Shown: piece by piece, positions 9,167 to 18,059 of the stretch
Layout of the letters: each line of letters starts with the position of its first letter
Position numbering within the stretch: position 1 is the stretch's first letter
NCBI RefSeq assembly: GCF_012844235.1
Contig: NZ_JABAGR010000002.1
Location: 310,001 to 374,000, forward strand
Reading direction: 5' to 3'
DNA: 64,000 nt
Origin: Parafannyhessea umbonata
GTDB lineage: Bacteria; Actinomycetota; Coriobacteriia; Coriobacteriales; Atopobiaceae
Translations under genes and position numbers: made by a program
The notes under the pieces: generated by a model
Databases searched by the model: none
The model's input: only the letters and a program-made list of their open reading frames with translations
What the model was told of the DNA's origin: nothing

Positions 9167-9580
9167 ATGAAGCAGAACCAGAATTCCCGACGCGCGAACA
9201 ACCTCGCGCGCGAGAAGCTCGCCAACATCCTCCTGTTCGAGGTTTCCGACCCCGACCTCGCGCTCGTAACCCTCACGGGCGTGGAGGTCTCGGTCGACAA
9301 GTCCGTGCTGAAGGCCTACGTCAGCTGCGACCGCGACCGCTACGAGTCCGTGGCGGCCGCCCTCCAGCGGGCGAAGGGCCGCATCCGCAGCCTCTTGGGC
9401 CACGCCCTGGGCTGGCGGGTGACGCCGGAGCTCATCTTCCAGATCGACACCACGGCGGACGAGGCCGAGCGCATCGCCATCGCGCTCGAGAACGTTCCGC
9501 CCACGCTCTCGGTCGAGAAGGACGAGAACGGCTATCCCCTAGGCGAGGCGCCCGCGGGCGACGAGGAGAGAGGCGAGTAG
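9167..9580 (+). CDS. rbfA: Ribosome-binding factor A
   Basis: The 137-residue KH-fold protein helps 16S rRNA processing and 30S maturation, acting with RimP and Era. Typical features are the N-terminal RRANNLAREKLANIL, the segment DPDLALVTLTGVEVSVDKS and LGWRVTPELIFQID, which is close to the family pattern of RxxPxLxFxxD. The C-terminus is a short acidic tail. It starts four bases after infB and seven bases before nrnA, so it is co-transcribed with them. Confidence 0.93.
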   Translation: MKQNQNSRRANNLAREKLANILLFEVSDPDLALVTLTGVEVSVDKSVLKAYVSCDRDRYESVAAALQRAKGRIRSLLGHALGWRVTPELIFQIDTTADEAERIAIALENVPPTLSVEKDENGYPLGEAPAGDEERGE

Positions 9581-9587
9581 CCCGGCC

Positions 9588-10691
9588 ATGGGTCTTAGCA
9601 AGAACCCCGAGCAGGAGGCGCGCTTCGCGGAGATAGCGCGCCTCATAGAGAAGAGCTCGACCATCGCGATCTGCGCGCACACCAATCCCGACGGCGACGC
9701 CCTGGGATCCACCCTGGGGCTCGCCCGGGTCATTGGCATGCGCTGGCCCGAGAAGCGCGTCTGCGGACTGCTGGCGGATGCGGACGACGTGCCCAGGATC
9801 TACTCGTACCTCCCGGGCAGCGCCGGACTCGTCCGCGCATGCGACTACGAGGGCGACCCCGACCTGTTCGTCAGCGTCGACCTCTCCGTCGCCCACAGGC
9901 TGAACGACGCGGAGCCCGTGATGCGCAGGTCTGCCCGCACGGCGATCATCGACCACCACCCGTGCGAGGAGCCGTACGCCGACGCGAGCCTCATCCGCCC
10001 GAGCGCGGCCGCCACGGGCGTGCTCGTCGCGGAGTTTGCCCTGTACCTCGGCGTCGAGATTACGAGCGACGTCGCGCGATGCCTGTACTGCGCCATCGCG
10101 ACGGACACCGGCCGCTTCCAGTACCAGAACGCGGACCCGGAGGCGTTCTCCGTCGCGTCGCTGCTCGTGGACTGCGGCGCGTCGCCGTCAGAGCTCTCGC
10201 TCAACGTGTACCAGAACTTCAGCCTGTCGTTCCTGCACCTCGAGGCGCTCGTGATGGGCCGCATCACGAGCTTCGCGGGCGGAAAGATCACGTACAGCTA
10301 CGCCACGTCCGCGGACCTGGAGCGCACGGGCGCGAGCCTGGACGAGTGCGACGGCCTCGTGGACGTCGTGCGCAGCGTGTCCGGCTCTGAGGTCGCGCTG
10401 TTCCTTAAGGAGGTGCCCGGCGGCAAGGTGCGCGGAAACATCCGCTCGAAGACGGACAAGGACGTCTCGCAGATCGCGAGGCTCCTTGGGGGCGGCGGTC
10501 ACAAGGCCGCTGCCGGGTTCACGTTCGACGGCGACATCGACCAGGCGCTCGCGGCGGTGCTGCCGCCGCTGCGCTCGCTGTTCGAGTACGTCGACCCGGA
10601 CGGCACCATCATCGGAGAGCGGCTGGACCCCCGGCTGATCGAGGCTGACCGCGCGGCGCGCAGGGCCGCGCAGGCTGGAAGCGGTGAGTAG
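9588..10691 (+). CDS. nrnA: DHH-family phosphoesterase, NrnA type (oligoribonuclease / pAp phosphatase)
   Basis: The 367-residue protein has the DHH phosphoesterase signature: NPDGDALGS (about 33-41), IIDHHP (about 120-125), a central ATDTGRFQYQN motif, and the DHHA1 glycine-rich motif GGGGHKAAAG near residue 301. NrnA enzymes degrade short oligoribonucleotides and dephosphorylate pAp, finishing mRNA turnover and sulfur metabolism. The gene lies between rbfA and truB, as in Firmicutes. Some family members prefer cyclic dinucleotides; that cannot be excluded from sequence. The stop abuts the truB start codon. Confidence 0.88.
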   Translation: MGLSKNPEQEARFAEIARLIEKSSTIAICAHTNPDGDALGSTLGLARVIGMRWPEKRVCGLLADADDVPRIYSYLPGSAGLVRACDYEGDPDLFVSVDLSVAHRLNDAEPVMRRSARTAIIDHHPCEEPYADASLIRPSAAATGVLVAEFALYLGVEITSDVARCLYCAIATDTGRFQYQNADPEAFSVASLLVDCGASPSELSLNVYQNFSLSFLHLEALVMGRITSFAGGKITYSYATSADLERTGASLDECDGLVDVVRSVSGSEVALFLKEVPGGKVRGNIRSKTDKDVSQIARLLGGGGHKAAAGFTFDGDIDQALAAVLPPLRSLFEYVDPDGTIIGERLDPRLIEADRAARRAAQAGSGE

Positions 10692-11630
10692 TTGAAGCGA
10701 GGACAAAGCGGAATAAACTGCCTGCTGGCCATAGACAAGCCGGTGGGCCTGAGCAGCCATGACGTAGTGAACCACGTGCGCAGGGCGCTGGGCGAGAAGC
10801 GCGTCGGCCATGCCGGCACGCTGGACCCGCTCGCGTCCGGCGTGCTCGTCGTGGGCGTGGGCCAGGGCACGCGGCTCATGGGCCTGCTGACGGCGGACAC
10901 GAAGTCCTACGTCGCGCGCATCGCGTTCGGCACGCAGACCGCCACGGACGATGCCGAGGGCGAGGTCGTGCTGCGCAGGGATGCGCCGGCGGACGTCCTC
11001 TCGCGCGAGTTCGCGGCCGGCGTCGTGGCCGGGCTCGAGGGCGAGCAGGACCAGGTGCCGCCGTCCTTCTCGGCCATATCGGTCGGGGGCGTCAGGGCGT
11101 ACGAACGCGCGCGCAAGGGCCAGGAGGTCGAGCTGAAGAGCCGGCACGTGACGATCATGAGCTCGGTGCTTCTGGACGTGGTCGCGGAGGGGCCGGACGG
11201 CCAGCCGTGCTGGGACTGCGCGTTCACCGTGTCGAAGGGCACGTACGTGCGCAGCATCGCGCGCGACCTGGGCGCCTCGCTCGGGAGCGCCGCGCACCTG
11301 GTGGAGCTCAGGCGCACGGCGTCCGGGGGCATCGGTCTCGCGGACTGCATCGCCCTGGAAGAGCTCGAGCGGCGCGGCGCGGGGGCGCTTGCGGAGTGCG
11401 CGCTCGACCCCGTGCGGAAGCTGGGGCTTCCCGCGCGCGAGCTAACGGTGGACGAGCTTGCGGACGTGCGCTGCGGCAAGCGCGTTACGTGCACGGACGC
11501 GGGGCTGCCCGAGGGCGGCCGCGTGTGCCTGACGTTTGGCGACGCCCTGGTGGGCATATGGGAGCGCGAGGGCGAGCGGCTTCGCTGCCAGATCAACTTC
11601 CCCTCCGGCGTCACGGGGGTGGCGCGGTGA
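10692..11630 (+). CDS. truB: tRNA pseudouridine(55) synthase TruB
   Basis: The 312-residue enzyme isomerises U55 in the T-loop of tRNAs. The N-terminal KPVGLSSHDVVNHVRR and the catalytic motif GHAGTLDPLASGVL (Asp near residue 42) are intact; VPPSFSAISVGG and KGTYVRSIARDLG follow, and a C-terminal PUA-like domain ends the protein. The start is TTG 10692, directly after the nrnA TAG, with GGAAGCGGTGAG upstream; there is no ATG before the conserved domain. The last four bases overlap ribF as GTGA, which indicates translational coupling. Confidence 0.93.
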   Translation: MKRGQSGINCLLAIDKPVGLSSHDVVNHVRRALGEKRVGHAGTLDPLASGVLVVGVGQGTRLMGLLTADTKSYVARIAFGTQTATDDAEGEVVLRRDAPADVLSREFAAGVVAGLEGEQDQVPPSFSAISVGGVRAYERARKGQEVELKSRHVTIMSSVLLDVVAEGPDGQPCWDCAFTVSKGTYVRSIARDLGASLGSAAHLVELRRTASGGIGLADCIALEELERRGAGALAECALDPVRKLGLPARELTVDELADVRCGKRVTCTDAGLPEGGRVCLTFGDALVGIWEREGERLRCQINFPSGVTGVAR

Positions 11631-12694
11631 GCGAGGAGGTCCTGGGCCAAGAGCTGCCGCTTGACGAAGAGTCGCTCGCCGGCCTGGTACGCGGCGGCCT
11701 GTTTATGCGCCGCGGGGCGTACGTGCGCCGCGACGTGCGGCATGGCACGGCCTACGTGCGCCAGGGCTCGGAGCTGCCCGCGGGGTGCGACGCCGTCATC
11801 TCCATCGGCGCGTTCGACGGGCTGCACGCCGGGCACCGCGCGCTCATTGCGGCGGCGCGGCGCGAGGCGGACGAGCGGGGCCTGCCGTGCGTGGTCGTGA
11901 CGTTCGACCCGGACCCGGACGTGCTACTGGTGGGGGAGGAGCCGTCCACCAGGCTCCTTGCCACGGCGGACAGGGTGCGCGCCATCGAGTCCCTGGGCGC
12001 GGACGCCGTCGTGGTGCTGCGCTTTGACGAGGAGCTTGAGCAGACCGGCTACCAGGACTTCGTCACGCAGGTGCTTGGCGGGGTCGTTCGCCCGGCCTCA
12101 ATCCACGTCGGCACCAACTTCAGGGTCGGCGCCGGAGGCAGGGGGGACGTGCGTGCGCTCGCGGCGTTCTGCGACGGCCTGGGCTGCGCCGTGCACGGCC
12201 ACGACCTCGTGACTCGGGGCGGAAGCCCGGTCTCCAGCACCAGGATCCGCAGCCTTCTGCACAAGGGCGCGGTGGAGGACGCCGCCGGGCTCCTCGAGCG
12301 CCTGCACTTCGTGCGCGGCACCGTGGAGCACGGCCGCGGCGAGGGCACCGCGTTTGGCTTTCCGACGGCGAACGTGCGCACTTCTCCCGTGGACTGCATG
12401 CCAAGGGCGGGCGTGTACGCGTGTGTGGTGTGCGACGGGAGGACGGCGTGGCCGGCGGCGGTCAACGTGGGGAAGCCGCCCACGTTCAGCGCGCCGGAGG
12501 ACAACTTCCTCGAGGCGAACCTCGTGGGGTTTGCCGGCGACCTGTACGGAAGCGAGGTGAGCGTCCTCTTCGCGCGGTGGCTGCGCGCCTCCAGGCCCTT
12601 CGATTCGACCGAGGAGCTGGAGCGTGTGGTTCTTGGCAACATAGACTGGGTACGAATTAACCTAGGCTCTTGCGGAGTGGGGGTGGACGCTTGA
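11627..12694 (+). CDS. ribF: Bifunctional riboflavin kinase / FAD synthetase
   Basis: The 355-residue enzyme phosphorylates riboflavin to FMN and adenylates it to FAD. The nucleotidyltransferase motif GAFDGLHAGH lies near residues 60-70 and the kinase motif FGFPTANV near 242-249, followed by the PPTF segment. The GTG start at 11627 overlaps the truB stop (GTGA). It gives about 40 more residues before the nucleotidyltransferase domain than common RibF proteins; an in-frame ATG at 11705 would give 329 residues but lacks a clear ribosome site. The gene ends overlapping dnaG as TTGA. In Firmicutes rpsO and pnp usually follow; here they are 33 kb away. Confidence 0.92.
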   Translation: MSEEVLGQELPLDEESLAGLVRGGLFMRRGAYVRRDVRHGTAYVRQGSELPAGCDAVISIGAFDGLHAGHRALIAAARREADERGLPCVVVTFDPDPDVLLVGEEPSTRLLATADRVRAIESLGADAVVVLRFDEELEQTGYQDFVTQVLGGVVRPASIHVGTNFRVGAGGRGDVRALAAFCDGLGCAVHGHDLVTRGGSPVSSTRIRSLLHKGAVEDAAGLLERLHFVRGTVEHGRGEGTAFGFPTANVRTSPVDCMPRAGVYACVVCDGRTAWPAAVNVGKPPTFSAPEDNFLEANLVGFAGDLYGSEVSVLFARWLRASRPFDSTEELERVVLGNIDWVRINLGSCGVGVDA

Positions 12695-14673
12695 TAACGG
12701 ACGAGGACAAGGAGCGCGTGCGGCAGGCGACGGACATCCTGCAGCTCGTGGGCGAGACCGTGGAGCTGAAGCGCCGCGGCGCGGACTATTGGGGCTGCTG
12801 TCCGTTCCACCACGAGAAGAGCCCGTCGTTTCACGTGAACCCCACCACGGGGCTGTGGAAGTGCTTTGGCTGCGGCGCCGGGGGAGACGTGTTCGCCTAC
12901 GTCATGAAGCGCGAGAGCCTGGACTTTCCCGACTCCATACGCTACCTGGCCGACAAGGCGGGCATCGAGCTTACGGAGGAGCGCGGCGCCGCCCGCAAGG
13001 GGCCGCGGCGCAACCGCCTGATAGAGTGCCTGACCGAGGCGGAGCGGTTCTACAACACCATGCTGCTGCGCGGCCGCGGCGAGGGGCCGGACGCCGGGCG
13101 CGCCTACCTGGCCGGCCGCGGCTTTGGCTCGGACGTGTGCCGCCGCTGGGGCCTGGGGTTCGCGGCCGGGCACCAGACGCTCGTGGAGCACCTGCGCAAG
13201 CTCGGCTTCTCCATGCAGGAGATCCTGGCTTCGGACCTTGCGCTGCAGGGGCAGGGCGGAAGGCTCCGCGACAGGTTCTTCGACCGCGTGATGTTTCCCA
13301 TCCACGACGAGCAGGGCCGTACCATAGCGTTTGGCGGCAGGGTCATGGGCGACGCGAAGCCCAAGTACCTCAACACCAAGGAGACCGCGGTCTTCTCGAA
13401 GCGCAAGCACCTGTTCGCGTTCGACCGCGCGAAGGAGTCCATGGCCGCCACGGGCACGTGCATCGTGTGCGAGGGCTACACGGATGTCATGGCGATGCAC
13501 GAGGCGGGGTTCGCCAACACGGTGGCCACGCTGGGCACCGCGCTCACGATGGACCACGTGAAGCTGATAGAGCGCTTCGCGAAGCGGCGCATCATCTGCA
13601 TGTTCGACGGCGACGAGGCCGGGCAGCGCGCCGCGGAGCGCGCCGTGCAGTACATCGACAAGACGAGCGTCGAGATGCTGTGCGTGGTGCTGCCGGACAA
13701 CCTGGACCCGATGGAGTTCCTCTCCGCCCGGGGCGCGGACGCGCTTCGGCCCATCCTGGAGGCGGCCCAGCCGCTCATGGACTTCGTGTTTGGCAAGCGG
13801 CTCGCCGGCTACGACCTCTCCGTCCCCGGAAAGCGCGTCGCAGCGCTGAACGACATGGCGGGCGTCCTTGCGCCCCTGGGCGACAGCATGCTGCTGGACG
13901 GCTACGCGCTGCAGCTGGGCGACATGCTGGGGTTCGACGTGGCGCGGGTGAAGCAGGTCATTCGCGAGCGTGCCGCCACGGAGCGCCGCAAGGCCGGCCA
14001 GCGCGACGGGGGAGGGCGCGCGGATGGGCGCCGGCAGCCGACAGGCGCGTCGTCGCGTGACGTGCCGCCGTACGACGCGCCCACCTACCATGAGGAAGGC
14101 GGCTATGGCAGCGGCTACGATGACGGCGCGTACGATGCCTACGACGGTCCGTACGCGCCCGCGGACGGAGGCGCTGGGCGAGAAGGGCAGGGCGTCTCGA
14201 CCGCGGCGCTCTCGAACGACGAGAGGATGCAGTCGGCCGCGGAGCGCGAGCTTCTCGCCATGATTGCGTCGCACCCGGACGTGATGCGCGGCCACGGGGA
14301 GCGCATCGCCACGTTCACGTGGTCCGACTCGCGCTACGAGGCCATGGCGTGGGCCATGCTCGCGACCCCCGCGGGCACGCCGCCCGCGGACGTGGTGCGC
14401 GCGGCGGCGGGCGTAGTGGCCGAGGCCCCGCAGATACTTGCGGGCGGCAGGCTCGAGGTCACGTCGCGCATGCCCGCCGACCAGCGGGCGAACTTCCTGC
14501 TCGACGTCGTGGAGCTGTGGAGCAAGCGCCGCGAGGTGCGCGAGATAAAGGCAAGGCTGCGCCTGTCGTCGTCCACGGTGCCCGACGAGGGGCAGATAGA
14601 GCTCTTCAGGAGGGCGACGGAGCTCCAAAAGCGTATTAATGAGCTGTCAAATAGCGTTTCTGCCGTTGTGTAG
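12691..14673 (+). CDS. dnaG: DNA primase
   Basis: The 660-residue primase makes RNA primers at the replication fork. The CHC2 zinc finger (CPFHHEKSPSF ... WKCFGCGAGGD, about 36-65), the catalytic core, and the TOPRIM motif VCEGYTDVMAMHEAG (about 258-272) with FDGDEAGQRAAERA are intact. Between the core and the C-terminal helicase-binding domain lies a low-complexity linker of roughly 75 residues rich in Tyr, Gly, Asp and Arg (about 430-510). The start is TTG 12691 in a TTGA overlap with ribF; it gives the N-terminus M-I-T-D-E-D-K-E-R-V typical of DnaG. rpoD follows. Confidence 0.94.
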   Translation: MITDEDKERVRQATDILQLVGETVELKRRGADYWGCCPFHHEKSPSFHVNPTTGLWKCFGCGAGGDVFAYVMKRESLDFPDSIRYLADKAGIELTEERGAARKGPRRNRLIECLTEAERFYNTMLLRGRGEGPDAGRAYLAGRGFGSDVCRRWGLGFAAGHQTLVEHLRKLGFSMQEILASDLALQGQGGRLRDRFFDRVMFPIHDEQGRTIAFGGRVMGDAKPKYLNTKETAVFSKRKHLFAFDRAKESMAATGTCIVCEGYTDVMAMHEAGFANTVATLGTALTMDHVKLIERFAKRRIICMFDGDEAGQRAAERAVQYIDKTSVEMLCVVLPDNLDPMEFLSARGADALRPILEAAQPLMDFVFGKRLAGYDLSVPGKRVAALNDMAGVLAPLGDSMLLDGYALQLGDMLGFDVARVKQVIRERAATERRKAGQRDGGGRADGRRQPTGASSRDVPPYDAPTYHEEGGYGSGYDDGAYDAYDGPYAPADGGAGREGQGVSTAALSNDERMQSAAERELLAMIASHPDVMRGHGERIATFTWSDSRYEAMAWAMLATPAGTPPADVVRAAAGVVAEAPQILAGGRLEVTSRMPADQRANFLLDVVELWSKRREVREIKARLRLSSSTVPDEGQIELFRRATELQKRINELSNSVSAVV

Positions 14674-14693
14674 GCGGCATTTTTGGGTAAACT
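14666..14693 (+). promoter_or_regulatory. Candidate rpoD promoter
   Basis: TTGTGT (14666-14671) and TAAACT (14688-14693) are separated by 16 bases across the dnaG stop codon. Transcription would begin near 14700, about 24 bases before the rpoD GTG. It would give rpoD an independent promoter. Confidence 0.45.
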
Positions 14694-14723
14694 CCCTATC
14701 GCATCTGCGTAGAAAGGAAATAC

Positions 14724-16091
14724 GTGGCTAACAACAAGGCTACTGCCGAGGGCTCCTCGCAGCTGTCTGACGAGCTTGACGGCATCGTCCAGAAGCTCGT
14801 GAAGCAGGCGTCCGGCTCCAACAACAGCATCACCGAGGACGACATCCAGCTGGCCATCGCCGAGGTGGACGTGGACGACGACGAGCTTTCGGACATGTAC
14901 GACGCCATCCGCGCCAAGGGCGTCGACATCGCGAACGCGGAGGACGGCGGCTCCGCCATGGGCGAGTCCGACGACCTCGACGACGAGGACGACGAGGACG
15001 AGCTCGAGGACGGGGACGACCTCGACGAGGAGGACGAGGAGCTGGCGGAGGCCCGCAAGGAGGCCCGCGCCGCAAGCGAGATCCTGCGCTCCTCCACCCC
15101 TAAGAGCAAGACCCGCAAGCGCTCTTCCAGGGCGCGCTCGCGCCGCACGGACAGCTCGACCGTGATGCTGACCGGCGACCCGGTGCGCATGTACCTGAAG
15201 GAGATTGGCAAGGTAGACCTGCTGACCGCCCAAGAGGAGGTCAACCTCGCCATGAAGATCGAGGCCGGCACCGAGGCCTCCAAGAAGCTCGAGGCCGCGG
15301 AGAACGGCGAGATCGAGCTCACCCGCGCCGAGCAGCGTCGCCTCATGCGCATCGAGCAGGTGGGCCTCGAGGCCAAGCAGTCGCTCATCAGCGCCAACCT
15401 CCGCCTCACGGTCTCCATCGCCAAGCGCTACGTCGGCCGCGGCATGCTGTTCCTCGACCTCATCCAGGAGGGCAACCTCGGCCTCATCCGTGCGGTCGAG
15501 AAGTTCGACTACACGAAGGGCTTCAAGTTCTCCACCTATGCCACGTGGTGGATCCGCCAGGCGATCACCCGCGCCATCGCGGACCAGGCGCGCACCATCC
15601 GCATCCCCGTCCACATGGTCGAGACCATCAACAAGCTCGTCCGCGTGCAGAGGCAGCTTCTGCAGGACCTCGGACGCGACCCCACCCCCGAGGAGATCGG
15701 CGCGGAGATGGGCATCTCCGCGGACCGCGTGCGCGAGATCCAGAAGATCAGCCAGGAGCCCGTCTCGCTCGAGACGCCAATCGGCGAGGAGGAGGACTCC
15801 CAGCTCGGCGACTTCATCGAGGACTCCACGGCCGTCGCGCCTCCGGAGGCCGCGAGCGACTCCATGCTTCGCGAGCAGCTTGAGCAGGTGCTTGACAGCC
15901 TCGCGGACCGCGAGCGCAAGGTCATCAAGTTCCGCTTTGGCCTCGAGGACGGGCATCCTCGCACGCTCGAGGAGGTCGGCCGCGAGTTTGGCGTAACGCG
16001 CGAGCGCATCCGCCAGATCGAGAGCAAGACGCTGGCAAAGCTGCGCCATCCGTCGCGCTCCGGCCGCCTGAAGGACTATATCGAGGACTAG
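14724..16091 (+). CDS. rpoD: RNA polymerase primary sigma factor (RpoD/SigA)
   Basis: The 455-residue sigma-70 factor directs RNA polymerase to housekeeping promoters. Region 1.1 ([19 protein letters not shown]) is followed by a very acidic stretch at about 82-110 and a Lys/Arg-rich patch, then region 1.2 ([17 protein letters not shown]). Region 2 contains [20 protein letters not shown] and [14 protein letters not shown], region 3 follows, and region 4 includes the helix-turn-helix [23 protein letters not shown] 14724 is preceded by AGAAAGGAAA. Short length and intact regions 1.2-4 fit actinobacterial and Firmicute primary sigmas. A hairpin terminator follows. Confidence 0.96.
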   Translation: MANNKATAEGSSQLSDELDGIVQKLVKQASGSNNSITEDDIQLAIAEVDVDDDELSDMYDAIRAKGVDIANAEDGGSAMGESDDLDDEDDEDELEDGDDLDEEDEELAEARKEARAASEILRSSTPKSKTRKRSSRARSRRTDSSTVMLTGDPVRMYLKEIGKVDLLTAQEEVNLAMKIEAGTEASKKLEAAENGEIELTRAEQRRLMRIEQVGLEAKQSLISANLRLTVSIAKRYVGRGMLFLDLIQEGNLGLIRAVEKFDYTKGFKFSTYATWWIRQAITRAIADQARTIRIPVHMVETINKLVRVQRQLLQDLGRDPTPEEIGAEMGISADRVREIQKISQEPVSLETPIGEEEDSQLGDFIEDSTAVAPPEAASDSMLREQLEQVLDSLADRERKVIKFRFGLEDGHPRTLEEVGREFGVTRERIRQIESKTLAKLRHPSRSGRLKDYIED

Positions 16092-16124
16092 CGTCCGTGC
16101 GCCGACCACATGCGTCATCAGGCG

Positions 16125-16162
16125 AGAAGGACCCGCTCCCATGCACGGGGGCGGGTCCTTCT
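16125..16162 (+). terminator. Terminator after rpoD
   Basis: AGAAGGACCCGC pairs perfectly with GCGGGTCCTTCT, with further inner pairs, 34 bases after the rpoD stop. The tail is only CTTCTCTGC, so it is T-poor but the stem is strong. Confidence 0.75.
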
Positions 16163-16235
16163 CTGCATCGGGCTCGTTACTTGCGACGATGGGGCGGCTA
16201 CGCCATCCTGCGCAAGGAACGCGGCAGTGCAGACG

Positions 16236-16628
16236 CTAGAACGCGAGGTCCTCGACCATCATCGGCTCGGTCTGGTAGCGCAGTGGCTCAAGCTCGTCAA
16301 CGGTGTGGTAGCCGGATGGCGCGGCGAGCACGGTCGGGATGCGCTGCACGATGGTGGTGCAGGGAGCGATGTCGTCCACCAGGCTGAAGAGCGTCAGGAT
16401 CGCGATGCCGGGGGCGCATCCGTCGAGGACGGCGTCCGCGTCGTCCGAGAGCTTCACGCCGAGCTTGACGGGAAGCCCCGCGAAGTCTCACGCGTACATG
16501 CCGATGACAGCGGGGTTCGTGTCGATGGCGACCACAAGCTGCGCGCCATGCTCGTGCAGGTAGCGAATGGTATACTTCGCCATCTTTCCGCAACCATACT
16601 GTACGACCCTGATTGGCCTGCGACCCAT
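16236..16628 (-). pseudogene. Decayed DapB-like / 2,4-diaminopentanoate dehydrogenase-like gene
   Basis: From ATG 16628 (minus strand) the frame reads [20 protein letters not shown]..., a Rossmann NAD(P)-binding start with GCGKMA, then [12 protein letters not shown]. It meets an in-frame TGA at 16488-16490 and continues in the same frame as DFAGLPVKLGVKLSDDADAV ... PCTTIVQRI. It then jumps to a C-terminal segment (PTVLAAPSGYHTVDELEPLR) and stops at 16236. Intact relatives are about 330-360 residues; this has about 130 codons. An internal in-frame deletion plus a nonsense change, possibly CGA to TGA, explain it. The family assignment is from memory of the motifs. It lies alone between rpoD and tRNA genes, with no clear ribosome site. 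Confidence 0.62.
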
Positions 16629-16856
16629 AGCAAACCTACTCGGACGTTCCGCCTGCCGGGTGCCGGCGGATTGACGCGCCTGTGCGCTTGGGCGTGTTAT
16701 ACCGCATTGACCTGCGGATATGTTGGTCCGCTTTTCACAATTAGCGCGCCGGTGCACCGGTTGGCGGGCGCGCGTCCACGACTTTGAGGATGCGGACGCG
16801 CACGCGCAGGCGCGTTTGTGGAGGCTCTTTGACGCAAAAAAATCCGCGATTCTTGC

Positions 16857-16884
16857 TTGCATGCGGCAAGATGTCTGTTATAGT
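16857..16884 (+). promoter_or_regulatory. Promoter of the tRNA-Asn pair
   Basis: TTGCAT (16857-16862) and TATAGT (16879-16884), 16 bases apart, lie 20 bases before the first tRNA. The position is right for a tRNA promoter. Confidence 0.6.
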
Positions 16885-16903
16885 TTCTACCGCACTAAGA
16901 CAT

Positions 16904-16978
16904 TCCCCGGTGGCGCAGTGGTAGCGCAGCTGACTGTTAATCAGCGTGTCGCAGGTTCGAACCCTGCCCGGGGAGCCA
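16904..16978 (+). tRNA. tRNA-Asn (GTT), copy 1
   Basis: The cloverleaf folds with a TCCCCGG/CCGGGGA acceptor stem, a D arm around GCGCAGTGGTAGCGC, an anticodon loop CTGTTAA with anticodon GTT at 16936-16938, and a T arm GCAGG-TTCGAAC-CCTGC. The 3' CCA is encoded (16976-16978). It is identical to the copy at 16982. Confidence 0.96.
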
Positions 16979-16981
16979 TCT

Positions 16982-17056
16982 TCCCCGGTGGCGCAGTGGT
17001 AGCGCAGCTGACTGTTAATCAGCGTGTCGCAGGTTCGAACCCTGCCCGGGGAGCCA
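16982..17056 (+). tRNA. tRNA-Asn (GTT), copy 2
   Basis: This is a second identical gene, 78 bases after the first, with anticodon GTT at 17014-17016 and encoded CCA at 17054-17056. Only three bases lie between the copies, so they form one transcript that must be processed. Tandem duplication is the simple explanation. Confidence 0.96.
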
Positions 17057-17065
17057 GCAGATCAG

Positions 17066-17100
17066 AGGCCGGAAGAGAAGATCTTCCGGCCTTTCTTGTT
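17066..17100 (+). terminator. Terminator of the tRNA-Asn unit
   Basis: AGGCCGGAAGA (17066-17076) pairs perfectly with TCTTCCGGCCT (17082-17092), followed by TTCTTGTT. It starts ten bases after the second tRNA. Confidence 0.92.
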
Positions 17101-17169
17101 GTCTGGCCCTTCTCGCCTGCGCCTTGCCGATTTGGAGTCTCCGCTCTTTGTATGGCGAGGACACGGCTG

Positions 17170-17178
17170 TGCTAGCAT
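17170..17178 (+). promoter_or_regulatory. Candidate extended -10 promoter of the polysaccharide exporter genes
   Basis: TGCTAGCAT fits an extended -10 (TG-n-TAGCAT). Transcription would start near 17185, almost at the ATG at 17188, while a TTG at 17215 has a GGAGG upstream. No clear -35 is present. Confidence 0.42.
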
Positions 17179-17187
17179 TTTCCTGTC

Positions 17188-18036
17188 ATGCAGACCAACG
17201 TTTTCGGAGGCAAATTGAACGCCGAGAAGAATACCGGGGCAGTCTCTGCAAAGGACGCGTGGTACCCACCGTCAAGGCGCGACTGGTTCATCCTGAGGCA
17301 GCTCGTCTCCAAGGACTTCAAGCTCAAGTATCGCAGGAGCACACTCGGCGTCGTGTGGAGCGTGCTGAACCCGCTGCTCATGATGCTCGTCATGGCGGCG
17401 GTGTTTGGCTCGTTCATGCGCTACAACGACCCGTCGCTCGGCAACTATGCGGTCTACCTCATCCTGGGAAACACCGCGTTCCAGCTCATGAGCGACGCGA
17501 CGAACCAGGGCATGTGCTCCATCATCTGGGCGTCGTCGCTGCTGAAGAAGGTCAAGATCAACCGCTACGTCTTCCCCGTGCAGAAGGTGCTGTTTGCCGG
17601 CGTCAACTACGGCTTCTCGCTCATCGCGATCGCGCTCGTCATGATCGTGGAGCGCGTGCCGCTCACGTGGACCTCGGTGCTCATGCCTTTCGCGCTGCTC
17701 ACGCTCGTGGTGTTCTGCATCGGCCTCTCGCTTCTGCTCTCCGCGCTCTCCGTGTTCTTCCGCGACGTCATCCACCTGTGGGGCGTCGTGCTCACGGCGT
17801 GGACCTACGCGACGCCGCTCTTCTACCCCTTCAAGATCCTGCCGCACTGGATGCAGGTCGCCGAGAAGTTCAACCCCATGTACATCTACATCACCTACAT
17901 CCGCGACGTCATCCTGTACCACACGGTGCCCTCCGTCGGCATGCACGTTGCGTGCCTGGGGTTCGCACTGGTGGCGCTTGGCATCGGCTACGCCGTGTTC
18001 CACAAGAACGAGCACAAGTTCATCCTCTACATCTAG
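17188..18036 (+). CDS. Polysaccharide/teichoic-acid ABC transporter permease (TagG/Wzm type)
   Basis: The 282-residue integral membrane protein belongs to the ABC-2 permeases that export lipid-linked surface polysaccharides. After a cytoplasmic start come LVSKDFKLKYRRSTLGVVWS, the typical entry to this family, and about six membrane segments (VLNPLLMMLVMAAVFGS, YGFSLIAIALVMIV, VLMPFALLTLVVFCIGLSLL and others). The motif SVFFRDVIHLWGVVLTAWTY is also typical. ATG 17188 has no ribosome site and could be nearly leaderless; TTG 17215 lies four bases after GGAGG and would shorten the product by nine residues. The ATPase follows after 23 bases. Confidence 0.9.
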   Translation: MQTNVFGGKLNAEKNTGAVSAKDAWYPPSRRDWFILRQLVSKDFKLKYRRSTLGVVWSVLNPLLMMLVMAAVFGSFMRYNDPSLGNYAVYLILGNTAFQLMSDATNQGMCSIIWASSLLKKVKINRYVFPVQKVLFAGVNYGFSLIAIALVMIVERVPLTWTSVLMPFALLTLVVFCIGLSLLLSALSVFFRDVIHLWGVVLTAWTYATPLFYPFKILPHWMQVAEKFNPMYIYITYIRDVILYHTVPSVGMHVACLGFALVALGIGYAVFHKNEHKFILYI

Positions 18037-18059
18037 TCCCCGTCAGATCGGTGCAAACT

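Noticed and set aside
5230-9300. A 1356-codon open frame on the minus strand opposite nusA-infB
   Set aside because: It is the mirror of well-supported genes; GC-rich third positions keep antisense frames open. Its product is low-complexity Leu/Arg/Asp/Val with no domain.
16488-16490. In-frame TGA in the dehydrogenase remnant read as selenocysteine
   Set aside because: No SECIS-like hairpin was seen next to it and the gene also lacks its middle; decay explains both.
16904-17056. The two identical tRNA-Asn genes as attachment-site duplication of an integrated element
   Set aside because: They are adjacent with three bases between them and no integrase or phage gene is nearby; tandem gene duplication is simpler.
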